Below, piece after piece: positions 55,650 to 64,000 of a DNA stretch of 64,000 bases. Under the pieces are notes generated by a model that saw only the letters and a list, made by a program, of their open reading frames with translations, did no database searches and had not been told where the DNA came from. Origin of the DNA: Glebionis coronaria. Taxonomy: Eukaryota > Streptophyta > Magnoliopsida > Asterales > Asteraceae. A program made the translations under genes and the position numbers. The DNA is taken from positions 286,582,140 to 286,646,139 of the forward strand of contig CM046875.1 in assembly GCA_025667525.1 (NCBI GenBank), in the 5' to 3' direction. Position 1 is the stretch's first letter. The number at the start of each line of letters is the position of its first letter.

Positions 55650-57454
55650 TGATAGGTGTGTAAACACCCATCCTTTTACCACTTAATTACAATAATAACC
55701 AAGCCAAAACGTGTATTTTATGTCGTAAATGTCGGAATTATGTGTGGTTTGTTGTGATTTAGGACGAAAATTTGAAAATGGGAGAAAACACGGGCTTTCA
55801 CGGGCTTTTAACGAAGAAAAAGACAAAAGAGGAAGTCAAGAAATCAAGAGTGCAGAAAGAACGGAAGTCCAAGACCAATTCGGATGATCTATCGAAGAAA
55901 AAGTCAAAAGACGGAAGTTTACTAAAAGCCGAAGAACTCAAGTCTAATTTATTGAAGAAATTACAAGACGAGTTTATTAATCCCGAGACAAAAGTCGAAG
56001 AATTAAGAAGACAAGGACTTAATGATAATTAAAGAAAGAAGAAAGAGAGGAGGAACCTTCCTTCCACTAATCACCTCCCTAATCTCCTATAAATAGCATC
56101 CATTTCATTTTGTTGGCTAATAGTGACAATTAGTGCTTCCACCATTTACATTACTTGTAATTTAAATTCATGTCATTTCCTTAATTGTCTTGCACTTTTA
56201 ATACCTTTAATTTCAAGTAAGTTTCCTTTTTATTGTTGTTAATCTTTACTTCTCTTGTTAATCTCCTATCTACCTTTCTTATTTAATCTTTAATCTTTAT
56301 GCTTTATTTTTATGTTCATGTTCTTGAAGTTTTCATTGATTTAATCAAGTGGGTTTTGATTATTGTGGTGTTTATTGTTAGTTTTATTGATTAGGGTTAA
56401 TAGATTGTCATTAGTTGTTTATTTGTGATTAGTCTTAATTAATCTTTTGGTTGATTTTGATTAGATTGGATTAAATTCGTCTTATTATTCTTCCCCGTGT
56501 TCTTCGCTACTGTTTGTTTTCCAGGTTATTCCGAACCAATCAAAATTATTCCGGATGAAGGCTTTTTGTTGATTATTCCGGATTAGGCAGTTTATTCTGG
56601 ATAAAGGAGTTGGTCTAAAATATTCCGGATCAAGGCACTTATTCCGGATCAGCAATACATTCCGAACCAGCAGTTTATTTCGGATAAACCAAATATTCCG
56701 GATGAACTTGTTATTCCGGATGAAGTAATTTTCCGAATAAAGGTCTCAGTCTAAAAATATTCCGGATCAGTGAATATTCCGAATAAAGCAGATATTTCGA
56801 ACCAAGCAACATATTCCGGATCAAAGGTGTTCATTCGGAATAACATATATTCCGGATCAAGGGTGTTCATTCGGAATATTCCGGATGAAGGGTTTGATGT
56901 GAATATTCCGCATGAAGACTTTATTCCGAATGAGTGTTTTGGCTTGATTATTCCGGATGAGCTACTATTCCGCATGAGGTAAATATTCTGAGTGAAGAAG
57001 AATTATTCCGAACGAAGGTGACATTCCGAACGAGTGATTATTCCGAACGAAGGTTTATTCCGAATGAGCTGTTTTTAGTTTATTTAAGTTTTTGTTTTTA
57101 AGTTTGAATTTTTTAATCTTTACTTTTCCCGCCTTTTTACTTAGTCGCATTTTTAGTTAACTTGCCTTAGATTTACTTTAAGCTTGCCTTAGTTTAAGTT
57201 TAAGTTTGCCTTTAGGATAGTTTTAAGTTTGCATTATTTACTTTTCGTTGCGCTTTAATTTCCCGTCATTTATTTTTAATCATTTTTAGATTTTAATTAC
57301 CTGCTTTTACTTTAAAGTTTTTGCACTTTCCTTTTACTACAACGACCAAACTATTTGTTTTCACCAAAGACAGCTGAGTCGCACATTAACCCATCTTTCA
57401 ATTCGAAGAGACTGGAACAAAGATATTTTCTTACTAGGCAAAAGCTACGTATTA
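55650..57454 (+). repeat. Athila-2 3' LTR
   Basis: 1805 bp, TGATAGG to ACGTATTA, then TSD TTAAT at 57455-57459. It has the same hairpin, TATA box (56088-56096) and ATTCCG array (56528-57063) as the 5' LTR. Confidence 0.95.
55778..56032 (+). CDS. Lys-rich small ORF in Athila U3, possibly conserved
   Basis: 84 codons from MGENTGFHGLLTKKKTK to RRQGLNDN, about one quarter Lys and otherwise polar. A related frame lies in the U3 of the diverged Athila-4 LTR (minus, from the ATG at 62478): over about 50 residues most changes are conservative (K/R, D/E, T/S, F/Y, L/M). It contains the shared run SRVQKERKSK. The 5' LTR copy is broken by a 17-bp deletion, and the Athila-1 LTR has only nucleotide similarity. 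It lies upstream of the TATA box, so only the 3' LTR copy would be in the element's own RNA. It may be chance similarity of U3 DNA. Confidence 0.3.
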   Translation: MGENTGFHGLLTKKKTKEEVKKSRVQKERKSKTNSDDLSKKKSKDGSLLKAEELKSNLLKKLQDEFINPETKVEELRRQGLNDN

Positions 57455-57539
57455 TTAATTTATTTACCGGGGTAATTTTATTTTCTTGAAAGTATTTTAT
57501 TATCAAAAATACTAATATTTTGAACTTATTTTTGTAGTA

Positions 57540-58628
57540 ATGGCTCAACCCGACAACAACGCTTTAAGTTCGGTGTTCAAAACTTTCTTTGATCGTACTG
57601 AACTTACTGGCCAAAACTTTAATGATTGATATCGCTCCTTAAGAATTGTTCTTAGAGTAGCGGGTATAATTGAGTACTTGTCCAAGCCGTATCTGGCTGA
57701 CCTTGCTGAAGGAGCTTCTAAAGCAGAAAGACTTGCATATGATGCTGAAGTTAAGAAGCACTCTAATATGGCTTGTATAATGCTTGGGAAAATGTCACCT
57801 CAACTTCAAAAGAAGTATGAGCTATTTTCTCCAAAACGTATGTTTGATGAACTCAAGGCAATGTTTGATAAGCCTCAAGCTGTGGAGATCTACGAATTAG
57901 TAGATTCTTTGCATAGCTGTAAGCAAACCCCTGGTGAATCCATAAGTGCACATTACATGCAAATGAGAGGTTACATGGAACAACTCATTGCACTAGGATA
58001 CCCGTATGATCATAATATGGCAATTAACTTGATCAATGGGTCCCTTAACAAGGACTTTAATGATTTTGTAAGGAACTATACTATGCATTGCACGGGGAAG
58101 ACAATTAATGATTTGCATGCAATGCTCATTGACTATGAAAAGGGGTTAAAGGACAAGGTGTGTACCTCTACTCCTCAAGTACTAACCATACAAAAGGGTA
58201 GAGTGACTAAGCCAAAACCACAAGCGAATAAAAAGATGAAAGGCAAAGGCAAGGTTGATAAGGGCAAGCAAGTTGCGACATATCAGAAACCTAAGCAGAA
58301 CTTAGCTAACATGAATCAATCTCAAAAGGATGAGACTTGTCACCATTGCAAAGCAAGTGGTCACTGGAAGAGGAACTGCCCTCTTTACCTGAATGAGTTG
58401 CGAGAAATAAAGAAGAAGTCTGAGCAGGGCGCTGCAGCTTCAGGTACTTTCTTTATGATTGAGTTATTTAATTTGACATACAAGTTAAATACCTGGGTAT
58501 ATGATACGGGATGCGGTATTAACATTTGTAATACGCTGCATGGATTTAAGTTGGAATGGAAGCAATCATATGGGGAACAATATCTGCAAGTGGGCAATGG
58601 AGCACAAGCAGGTGTTGAAGCTATATGA
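57540..58628 (+). pseudogene. gag-pol: Copia-1 gag and protease, stop at codon 30
   Basis: ATG at 57540 (MAQPDNNALSSVFKTFF). Codon 30 is TGA (57627-57629) in the context NFND-stop-YRSLRIVL, where copia gags have Trp, a single G-to-A change. The rest is open: gag domain (MLGKMSPQLQKKYE, YELVDSLHSCKQTPGESISAHYMQMRGYM, GSLNKDFNDFVRNY), a basic linker, the CCHC knuckle CHHCKASGHWKRNC (C-x2-C-x4-H-x4-C), then the protease active site VYDTGCGINIC. It ends with TGA at 58626-58628, after which the sense continues as TFNLVLPSS. Capsid/nucleocapsid plus retropepsin. Confidence 0.92.
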
Positions 58629-59975
58629 ACGTTTAATTTAGTTTTACCTTCGAGTTTAGTACTGATTTTGAATGATTGTCATTATGCACCTTCAATTGTT
58701 AGGGGTGTTATTTCCTTTTCTTGTTTGTTGAATCTTGGATTTATTCACACTATTGATAATAATGGAATTTCCAGTTTCCAAATATGGTATTTTCTATTTT
58801 AATGTAATTTCTGTCAATGGTGTCTTTGAAATAGACATGCATGATAATTCCAAGTATAATAATAATTCAGTATTTAGCATGAGTAAGAAGAAAAAGAGAA
58901 GGTTTGACAAGAACTCTTCTTATCTTTGGAATTGTAGACTTGCCCATATTGGGAAGACACGCATACAAAAGCTTCAACGTGGAGGACTTTTGGAAAATAT
59001 CAATGATGAATCATTTGATAAATGTGAGTCTTGTATCTCTGGAAAGATGACTAAGAAACCTTTTAATAGCAATATTGAAGAGCTACTTATCTACTTGGTT
59101 TAATTCATATTGATGTGTGTGGACCACTTAGACATGTGTCAAGGAAAGGTGCTAGCTACTTCATAACATACACGGATGATTATAGCCGTTATGGTTATGT
59201 TTATTTACTTAAGCATAAACATGAGGTATTTGAAACATTCAAAGTGTTTAAAGCAGAAGTAGAATTACAACTAGGAAAGGAGATTAAAGCTCTTCGTTCT
59301 GATAGAGGTGGTGAATATTTAAGTCAAGAGTTTAAAGATTATCTAAGTGAGAATGGAATTGTTCAGCAACTTACTTCTCCCTATACTCCACAACAAAATG
59401 GTTTATCTGAAAGGAGAAATTGTACACTATTAGATATGGTGCGATCTATGTTTAATCTTACAACTTTACCATTATCCTTTTGGGATTATGCCTTAGAATC
59501 TGCGGTTCGTATTTTAAATATGGTTCCCATGAAGAAGGTTAATAAGACACCATATGAACTATGGCATGGCAAAACGCCATATTTGTCTTATTTAAAGGTC
59601 TGGGGTTCTGAGGCGTATGTGAAACATGACTCGGGTGACAAACTCCAACAAAGATTTGTCAAATGTATCTTTGTAGGATATCCTAAGGAAACTATGGGAT
59701 ACTACTTTTATAATCTACCCGAGAACAAAGTAATTGTTGATAGGTATGAAGACTTCCTTGAAAGTGATCTTGTAAATCAAGAATTCAGTGTGAGAAATTA
59801 TGATCTTGAAGTGAGTCATATAGATACATTACCTTCTGAAAACACTAGCGAAATAATTCCTGTAGAACCAGAAAGTCTTGCGGTTACACCAGACTTAGTT
59901 CCTCTGTGTAGATCCGAAACGATTGAAAACGAAAATAACAATATATGTCTTAATATAGAGGATATGATGAAATAG
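58629..59975 (+). pseudogene. pol: Copia-1 integrase, frameshifted
   Basis: Protease end (LILNDCHYAPSIVRGV), then after a shift near 58770 YGIFYFNVISVNGVFEIDMHDNS. The GAG-pre-integrase zinc domain reads LWNCRLAHIGKTRIQ...CESCISGKM, with Asn where the first zinc His is normal. After another shift near 59085 the integrase core is open to 59975: TYTDDYSRYGYVYLLKHKHE (first Asp), LRSDRGGEYLSQEF (second Asp), YTPQQNGLSERRN (Glu), so the DDE triad is intact. VGYPKETMGYYFYNLPENKV and an acidic hinge follow. It ends in TAG after IEDMMK; the frame resumes as VDLGEPTNC. Confidence 0.92.
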
Positions 59976-60412
59976 GTGGATCTGGGAGAACCTACTAATT
60001 GTAAATCCGCCATGCTTGATCCTGAGAAGGATAAGTGGATGGTTGCTATGGATGAGGAAATGAAATCCATGAAAGTTAATGATGTTTGGATTCTTGTAGA
60101 TCCACTACCAAATGCTAAAGTAGTGAGGCATAAGTGGGATATACAAGAAGAAAACCAACATTGATGGAAAAATACAATCCTATAAAGCTCGTTTAGTAGC
60201 TAAAGGTTTTACTCAAACATTTGGCGTAGACTTCGAGGAGACATTTTCTCCTGTAGCAGACTTAAGAGCTATTAAGATTTTCATAGCTATAGCATCATAC
60301 TCTGACTATGAGATATGGCAAATGGATGTTAAAAATTCCTTCTTGAACGGTCGCTTAGATGAAGACAACTATATGCAACAACCAAAAAGGTATTTTGATC
60401 CTAAAAATCCAA
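59976..60412 (+). pseudogene. pol: Copia-1 reverse transcriptase, N-terminal fragment
   Basis: CKSAMLDPEKDKWMVAMDEEMKSMK, VWILVDPLPNAKVVRHKW, then a one-base insertion near 60138. The next frame gives YKKKTNIDGKIQSYKARLVAKGF, FEETFSPVADLRAIK, YEIWQMDVKNSFLNGRLDED and MQQPKRYFDPKNP. It is cut at 60412 before the YVDD catalytic box by the Tekay-3 LTR start TGTAAAACC. Typical copia RT wording, no activity possible. Confidence 0.93.
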
Positions 60413-60874
60413 TGTAAAACCTCTGATTTTACCATATTGACTTTGTCAACATATGTACTCATTATTTCTAGAACTTATTTATTACCACTTTTGCATGACT
60501 ATATGAAGTATTATTTCTATTTGGTCATGCTATCTTTTCATATTTATTTTTATATTTATGAACCTTTGTCTCTTCTGACTACTCTAGGAATTATCTGGCC
60601 ACATGATAAACAAGAACATTAATACACAGGGATAATACCCTGCAAGGACTCACCACCTCAGTACATCATTTAATAATTATAAAAATCTGGAAGACATGAT
60701 CTCACATACTTAATTTACCAAGTGTCTGAACTTGCTATATATATGTATATATATTTACATATCCTACACTATGGAGAATCATGCAACTCAATAAAAGCAA
60801 CATTTTTACATTCCAACTTCACCTTGACATATTTATTTATTACAAACAAGTGTAATAATTTTAATAATTCATAT

Positions 60875-60879
60875 ATTAC
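60875..60879. repeat. Athila-4 target-site duplication, left copy (ATTAC)
   Basis: ATTAC before TAATAACTAG, second copy at 62610-62614 after CACTTATTA. This defines a solo LTR. Confidence 0.85.
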
Positions 60880-61263
60880 TAATAACTAGATTTTCACTTA
60901 GTTATAAAAGAGTTATCGTCCGATCTTTTCGAATTGATTACAAGTAATTAGTGCGACTCAGTCGTTCTTGGTGGACAAATAAAATGGGTTGATTATCTAT
61001 TTTAAACTATAATCAAATATAAAAATGTCGTTGAGTAAAAATAAAAGCTTTAAAAATTAAACTAAAAATTACTAGAAAAACACTTGGTAAAAACAGAGAT
61101 TTCGGGAAGCGTGCAATTTATGGAAATTAAAACGTAATGAATTTAAAACATGAAAACTTTGTAAAAATTAACTAAGAAAAAACTTGTTTAAAATAATTCT
61201 AAGTGAAAATGCGGGAAAAGTTAAATTTGAAAACTAAGATAAATAAGACAAAAACCAAAGTGA

Positions 61264-61584
61264 GATCGCAATATGATCGTAACTTAGATCGCAAGATGGA
61301 TCGTGGTCCCTGATCGCAGTGGTGGATCGTACTCAAGTGAGGGATCGCACTGCTGGATCATAACTTTGATCGCACTCACTGATCGCAACCACGATCGCAA
61401 CAAGTGGATCGTGGTCTTTGATCGTAACAACAAGGATCGCAGTCAATGCGATCGTACCAAGGGATCGTGACACGATCGCACCCACAGATCGTAACAAGTG
61501 ATCGTGGTGTGGATCGTAGCCAATGAAAGAAGTATGGATCACAGTCAATGCGATCGTATCCAGGAGATCGTACCCAAGGGATCG
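61264..61584 (-). repeat. GATCG motif array in the solo LTR
   Basis: I count about 22 GATCG cores (GATCGC or GATCGT, some CGATCG) in 321 bp, plus two decayed GATCA forms, with irregular spacers of 5-20 bases. It occupies the same relative position (about bases 1025-1345 of the LTR, downstream of the TATA box) as the ATTCCG arrays of Athila-1 and Athila-2, but with a different core motif. Confidence 0.95.
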
Positions 61585-62161
61585 TGACAGGTAAAACCCT
61601 TACAATATTACGATGGACACAAAAGGTAACAAAGTTGAACCGAATAAGCTTTTAATCCAATAAGCATTTACCAACTCTTAGGCAAGACTAATAAGCACAA
61701 ATTCGAAAACTTTTAAAATATGAAATAGCAAACTTTATGAATCAAACTTTTAAAAACACTAAACTTTTAAGAAAACTTAAAAACCAATAAGCTAAATACG
61801 AAATAAGCCAAAAAGCATAACAAGCCTTAAGCTTAATCGTATAAGAACTTATATAGGAATAAAAAGATGAACTTTTTAATCACATAAACATCAAAATCAA
61901 ACACGAATCAAGAACATTTCGGATCATAGATGAATCAAAATCAAGAAAGGTAGAAGAAGATTAAAAATTAAAAGCTTAAACTTGAACTTTAATGGATTCC
62001 AAATACAAGGATGAAATAAAGCTTAAACTTGAAAGAAAAGATGAAAACTTAGTGAGAGAAAGTTAAACACTTTCTCTCTCTAAAAATAAAAGAAAGGAAA
62101 AATATGAACAATGACTAAATTAACTAACTAACTAACACCCTCCTAATGTGTCATTAGGAGG

Positions 62162-62170
62162 GTATTTATA
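62162..62170 (-). promoter_or_regulatory. Athila-4 LTR TATA box
   Basis: Sense CTCCTATAAATACCC, about 440 bases into the LTR, in the same context and place as in Athila-2. Confidence 0.75.
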
Positions 62171-62572
62171 GGAGATGGGGAGGTGCATGTGCTTCCTTCT
62201 TTCTTTCTTTCTTCTCGACTCGATTTTAATTCTTTGTCTTTCTTTACGTCGTCTCGGGATTTGTTGATGTAAATCGAACTCGTTTTCTAATTTTATTCTA
62301 TAATTAGACTTGAGTTCTTCGACTTCATTAAACTTCCGTCTTTAGACTTTTTCCTCGATAAATCTTCAGAATAGGCCTTGGACTTCCGTTCTTTTTGCAC
62401 TCTTGATCTTTTGACTTCGTCTTTTCTCGTTTTCTTCGATAAAAGCCCGTGATAGCCCATGTTTTCTTCCTTTTTCATCTTTTTGGTCCTAAAACACAAT
62501 AAAAACACAAACCACGCATAATTCTGACTTTTACGACATAAAATACACGTTTTGGTCTTGTTATTATTGGAA

Positions 62573-62610
62573 ATAAGTGGTAAAAGGATAAGTGTTTTCA
62601 CACTTATTAA
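62573..62610. repeat. 38-bp direct repeat, left copy
   Basis: Identical to 63502-63539. The copies are the first 37 bases of the LTRs of Athila-4 and Athila-5 plus one flanking A. The identity shows these two belong to the same subfamily. Confidence 0.9.
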
Positions 62611-63501
62611 TTACATTCTTTCACCTGACCTTAAAACTTTACCAAACCACCTTAAAACTTCACAAGAGCTTACAATACACTACTTAGATCTTTGGTAACT
62701 CTCTAAATTAAGCTATATCAAACATATTACTATCCTAGTTATACCTTGTAGCCGAAATACTTACATACATAACATTTCACATCTAGAAAATCACTAAGAC
62801 TATTAACTTGCCACAAAAATCAACTTACACCATACCACTAGACACTTAGCACTATTTCAACAATGCCTTGTCCCTTTGAATCTCCCTAGTCACGGCATAC
62901 ATGAAGAAAAAGGGGTGGGGGGATGTACCATTTGTAATTAAGGAAGTATCCACATGCCTAATAGTATCTTACAAATCCAACATAATCTAGGCTAAGATCT
63001 GATGTAATCTTCTTTAGATACTTCAAATCCACTATATCTTGCATCTTGGCCAAATATCCCATACACACAACACAAAACATCTCAAATCTCTCTTAACTCT
63101 CTCAAACTCACGGCTTGTAACAAACACATACACCAAAATACATTTACTCACATTTACTACACCAAATCAATGTCTCTACCATCATAACTACCAAGCCTTT
63201 ACTTCTCCTACACAAAACTTGATCTCAAAGGCAATTTAGGAAGCAATACAAGCTATATGGGTCACGACATGCTTTTTAACTAATGTTTTCCGTTTTGGTT
63301 CATAGAAGCTTAAGGGTTCCTTTGGTTTACTTACCTTCACTCTTTTCATTAAACAAGTAAGTTCATACAAACCTATACCTATCTTACTTGCATTTATTTT
63401 ACATACACTTAATCTTTTCCATGAACACATATCTTAACCTTGTTAAATCTATAAAACTAGTATAAATGTGCCCTTATAAGCCACAACTTGATTTTATTTC
63501 T

Positions 63502-64000
63502 ATAAGTGGTAAAAGGATAAGTGTTTTCACACTTATTAAATCCCCTACACTTGACCATTGTGATGCCCTTATGCAGTGCATTAATTTCAAAGCACATATT
63601 ACATTTCTCATCATAAATAACCCGCCTTGGCCTTTATTTAAATATTAAATACTAAGGAAACTAAAAGAACAAAACAAGTAAAGAAATCAAAGACTTACAT
63701 TGGGGTTTTGGCCGTCATGAATGTTCATCATCCTCAAGTTTCACGTTCCCCATACCAAGCTTAAAAACGAGATCATTGTTATTATAAGTTAGCAAACTAA
63801 CACGAACTCATGTGGCCCAATTATTCACTTAGACTCCCTTATTCCTAGGTGTATCTCTTATATTTTAATTTTGTCTTGAATGATCACGAGGATGCATTGT
63901 TTGACTTATTTCGATAGTTATTTAGGCTGAAAATAAAGTGGGACGATTTAATCAATGGTTAGCTAAAGGACAAAATATTTTAAAATTACTTCTCGGGACC
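63502..64000 (-). mobile_element. Athila-5: 3' end of an Athila element, LTR truncated
   Basis: From the right edge the minus strand shows the Athila 3' non-coding region (homologous to 55210-55640 of Athila-2), a PPT (GTGTAGGGGATT at 63539-63550) and the first 37 bases of a 3' LTR (63502-63538), identical to Athila-4. The LTR then stops abruptly at Tekay-3-like sequence. No coding sequence is in this part. Confidence 0.85.
63539..63550 (-). promoter_or_regulatory. Athila-5 polypurine tract
   Basis: Sense GTGTAGGGGATT directly before the LTR start TAATAAGTG. The upstream context (CAATGGTCAA) is the same as in Athila-2. Confidence 0.85.

Larger units (their letters stand above)
12951..57454 (+). 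mobile_element. Athila-2: non-autonomous Athila derivative, complete but interrupted
   Basis: Plus-strand element with 5' LTR, tRNA-Asp PBS, gag, protease, an acidic ORF tail, a 2.2-kb 3' non-coding part, PPT and 3' LTR, bounded by TSD TTAAT. Without the Athila-3 insertion it is about 9.1 kb. RT, RNase H and integrase are absent. After the protease the frame runs into an Asp/Ser-rich tail and then into the 3' region typical of Athila (a GCGCTTTTTGGAAGTCAACCC-like stretch at 53647-53667). It must have been mobilised in trans. The two LTRs differ by several indels, so it is older than Tekay-2. Confidence 0.92.
57460..60412 (+). mobile_element. Copia-1: Ty1/copia (TNT1-like) element, truncated
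   Basis: Plus-strand gag, protease, integrase and the first part of RT. RT stops at 60412 where the Tekay-3 LTR begins. Athila-2 lies 80 bases before the gag ATG, so the 5' end of the element is upstream of 12951. No LTR of this element is identified. The integrase-before-RT order and motifs place it in Ty1/copia. Confidence 0.92.
60880..62609 (-). repeat. Athila-4: solo LTR of a diverged Athila subfamily
   Basis: 1730 bp bounded by ATTAC repeats, sense start TAATAAGTGTGAAAACAC and end CTAGTTATTA. Sense order matches the Athila-1/-2 LTRs: terminal hairpin, Lys-rich U3 frame, TATA box, motif array, and a conserved segment near the 3' end (TCGAATTGATTACAAG-like, compare 4113-4125 in Athila-1). 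No PBS or PPT adjoins it, so the internal region was lost by LTR-LTR recombination. Confidence 0.88.
60413..63501 (+). mobile_element. Tekay-3: chromovirus-like LTR fragment, interrupted by a solo LTR
   Basis: Begins TGTAAAACCTCTGATTTTACC, close to the Tekay-1 LTR start, in the middle of Copia-1 RT. It continues to 60879, is interrupted by Athila-4, resumes at 62615 and ends at 63501 where Athila-5 begins. The last part (ATCTCAAATCTCTCTTAACT, CACGGCTTG near 63110) parallels the middle of the Tekay-1 LTR in order. No LTR 3' end, PBS or coding sequence is seen. Confidence 0.7.

Noticed and set aside
61264..61584. GATCG-rich stretch considered as a CRISPR array or satellite
   Set aside because: The repeated word is only 5-6 bases, the spacers are 5-20 bases and irregular, and the sequence lies inside a plant LTR.

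Overview
The window is plant heterochromatin-like DNA made almost entirely of LTR retrotransposons. I find no host single-copy gene, no rRNA or tRNA gene and no CRISPR. The gag-like proteins of the Ty1/copia and chromovirus-type elements resemble those I remember from Asteraceae (Tanacetum/Artemisia-type) genomes. That taxonomic call is recall plus inference. Ten elements are recognised and named here for cross-reference.

Left side: Athila-1 (minus, 1-5624, Ty3/gypsy, runs off the window) has gag, protease and reverse transcriptase in one frame with three in-frame stops and a 5' LTR. It cuts the gag of Tekay-1 (minus, 5625-12101, chromovirus-like), which has a broken leader ORF upstream of gag, a 283-bp (TA)n tract and a 3.8-kb LTR. 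12102-12950 is unassigned.

Centre: a nested set whose joints are shown by target-site duplications (TSDs). Athila-2 (plus, 12951-57454, TSD TTAAT) sits just upstream of the gag of Copia-1. Athila-3 (minus, 17143-52503, TSD CTTAC) sits inside the Athila-2 protease. The right-hand (5') LTR of Athila-3 carries two further elements: Copia-2 (minus, 30325-39138, TSD AATAG) and Tekay-2 (minus, 39226-49119, TSD GGTTC), inserted 82 bp apart. Removing the insert and one TSD copy restores the Athila-2 protease frame exactly.

Right side: Copia-1 (plus, 57460-60412) holds decayed gag, protease, integrase and a truncated RT. It is cut by Tekay-3, a chromovirus-like LTR fragment (plus), which is itself interrupted by Athila-4, a solo LTR with TSD ATTAC. 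Athila-5 (minus, 63502-64000) enters from the right edge.

Athila-3 and probably Athila-1 are decayed autonomous elements. Athila-2 (gag-protease plus an acidic tail, no pol), Copia-2 (gag-like gene only) and Tekay-2 (near-identical LTRs around a dead pol) look non-autonomous and would have needed proteins in trans. The two signals most worth following are: (i) an inverted repeat within the first few bases of every LTR type present, with covariation and GNRA loops in one Athila group; and (ii) dense arrays of a short CG-containing motif in the transcribed leader. The motif is CGGAAT/ATTCCG in Athila-1, Athila-2 and the unrelated Copia-2, but is replaced by GATCG at the same LTR position in Athila-4.
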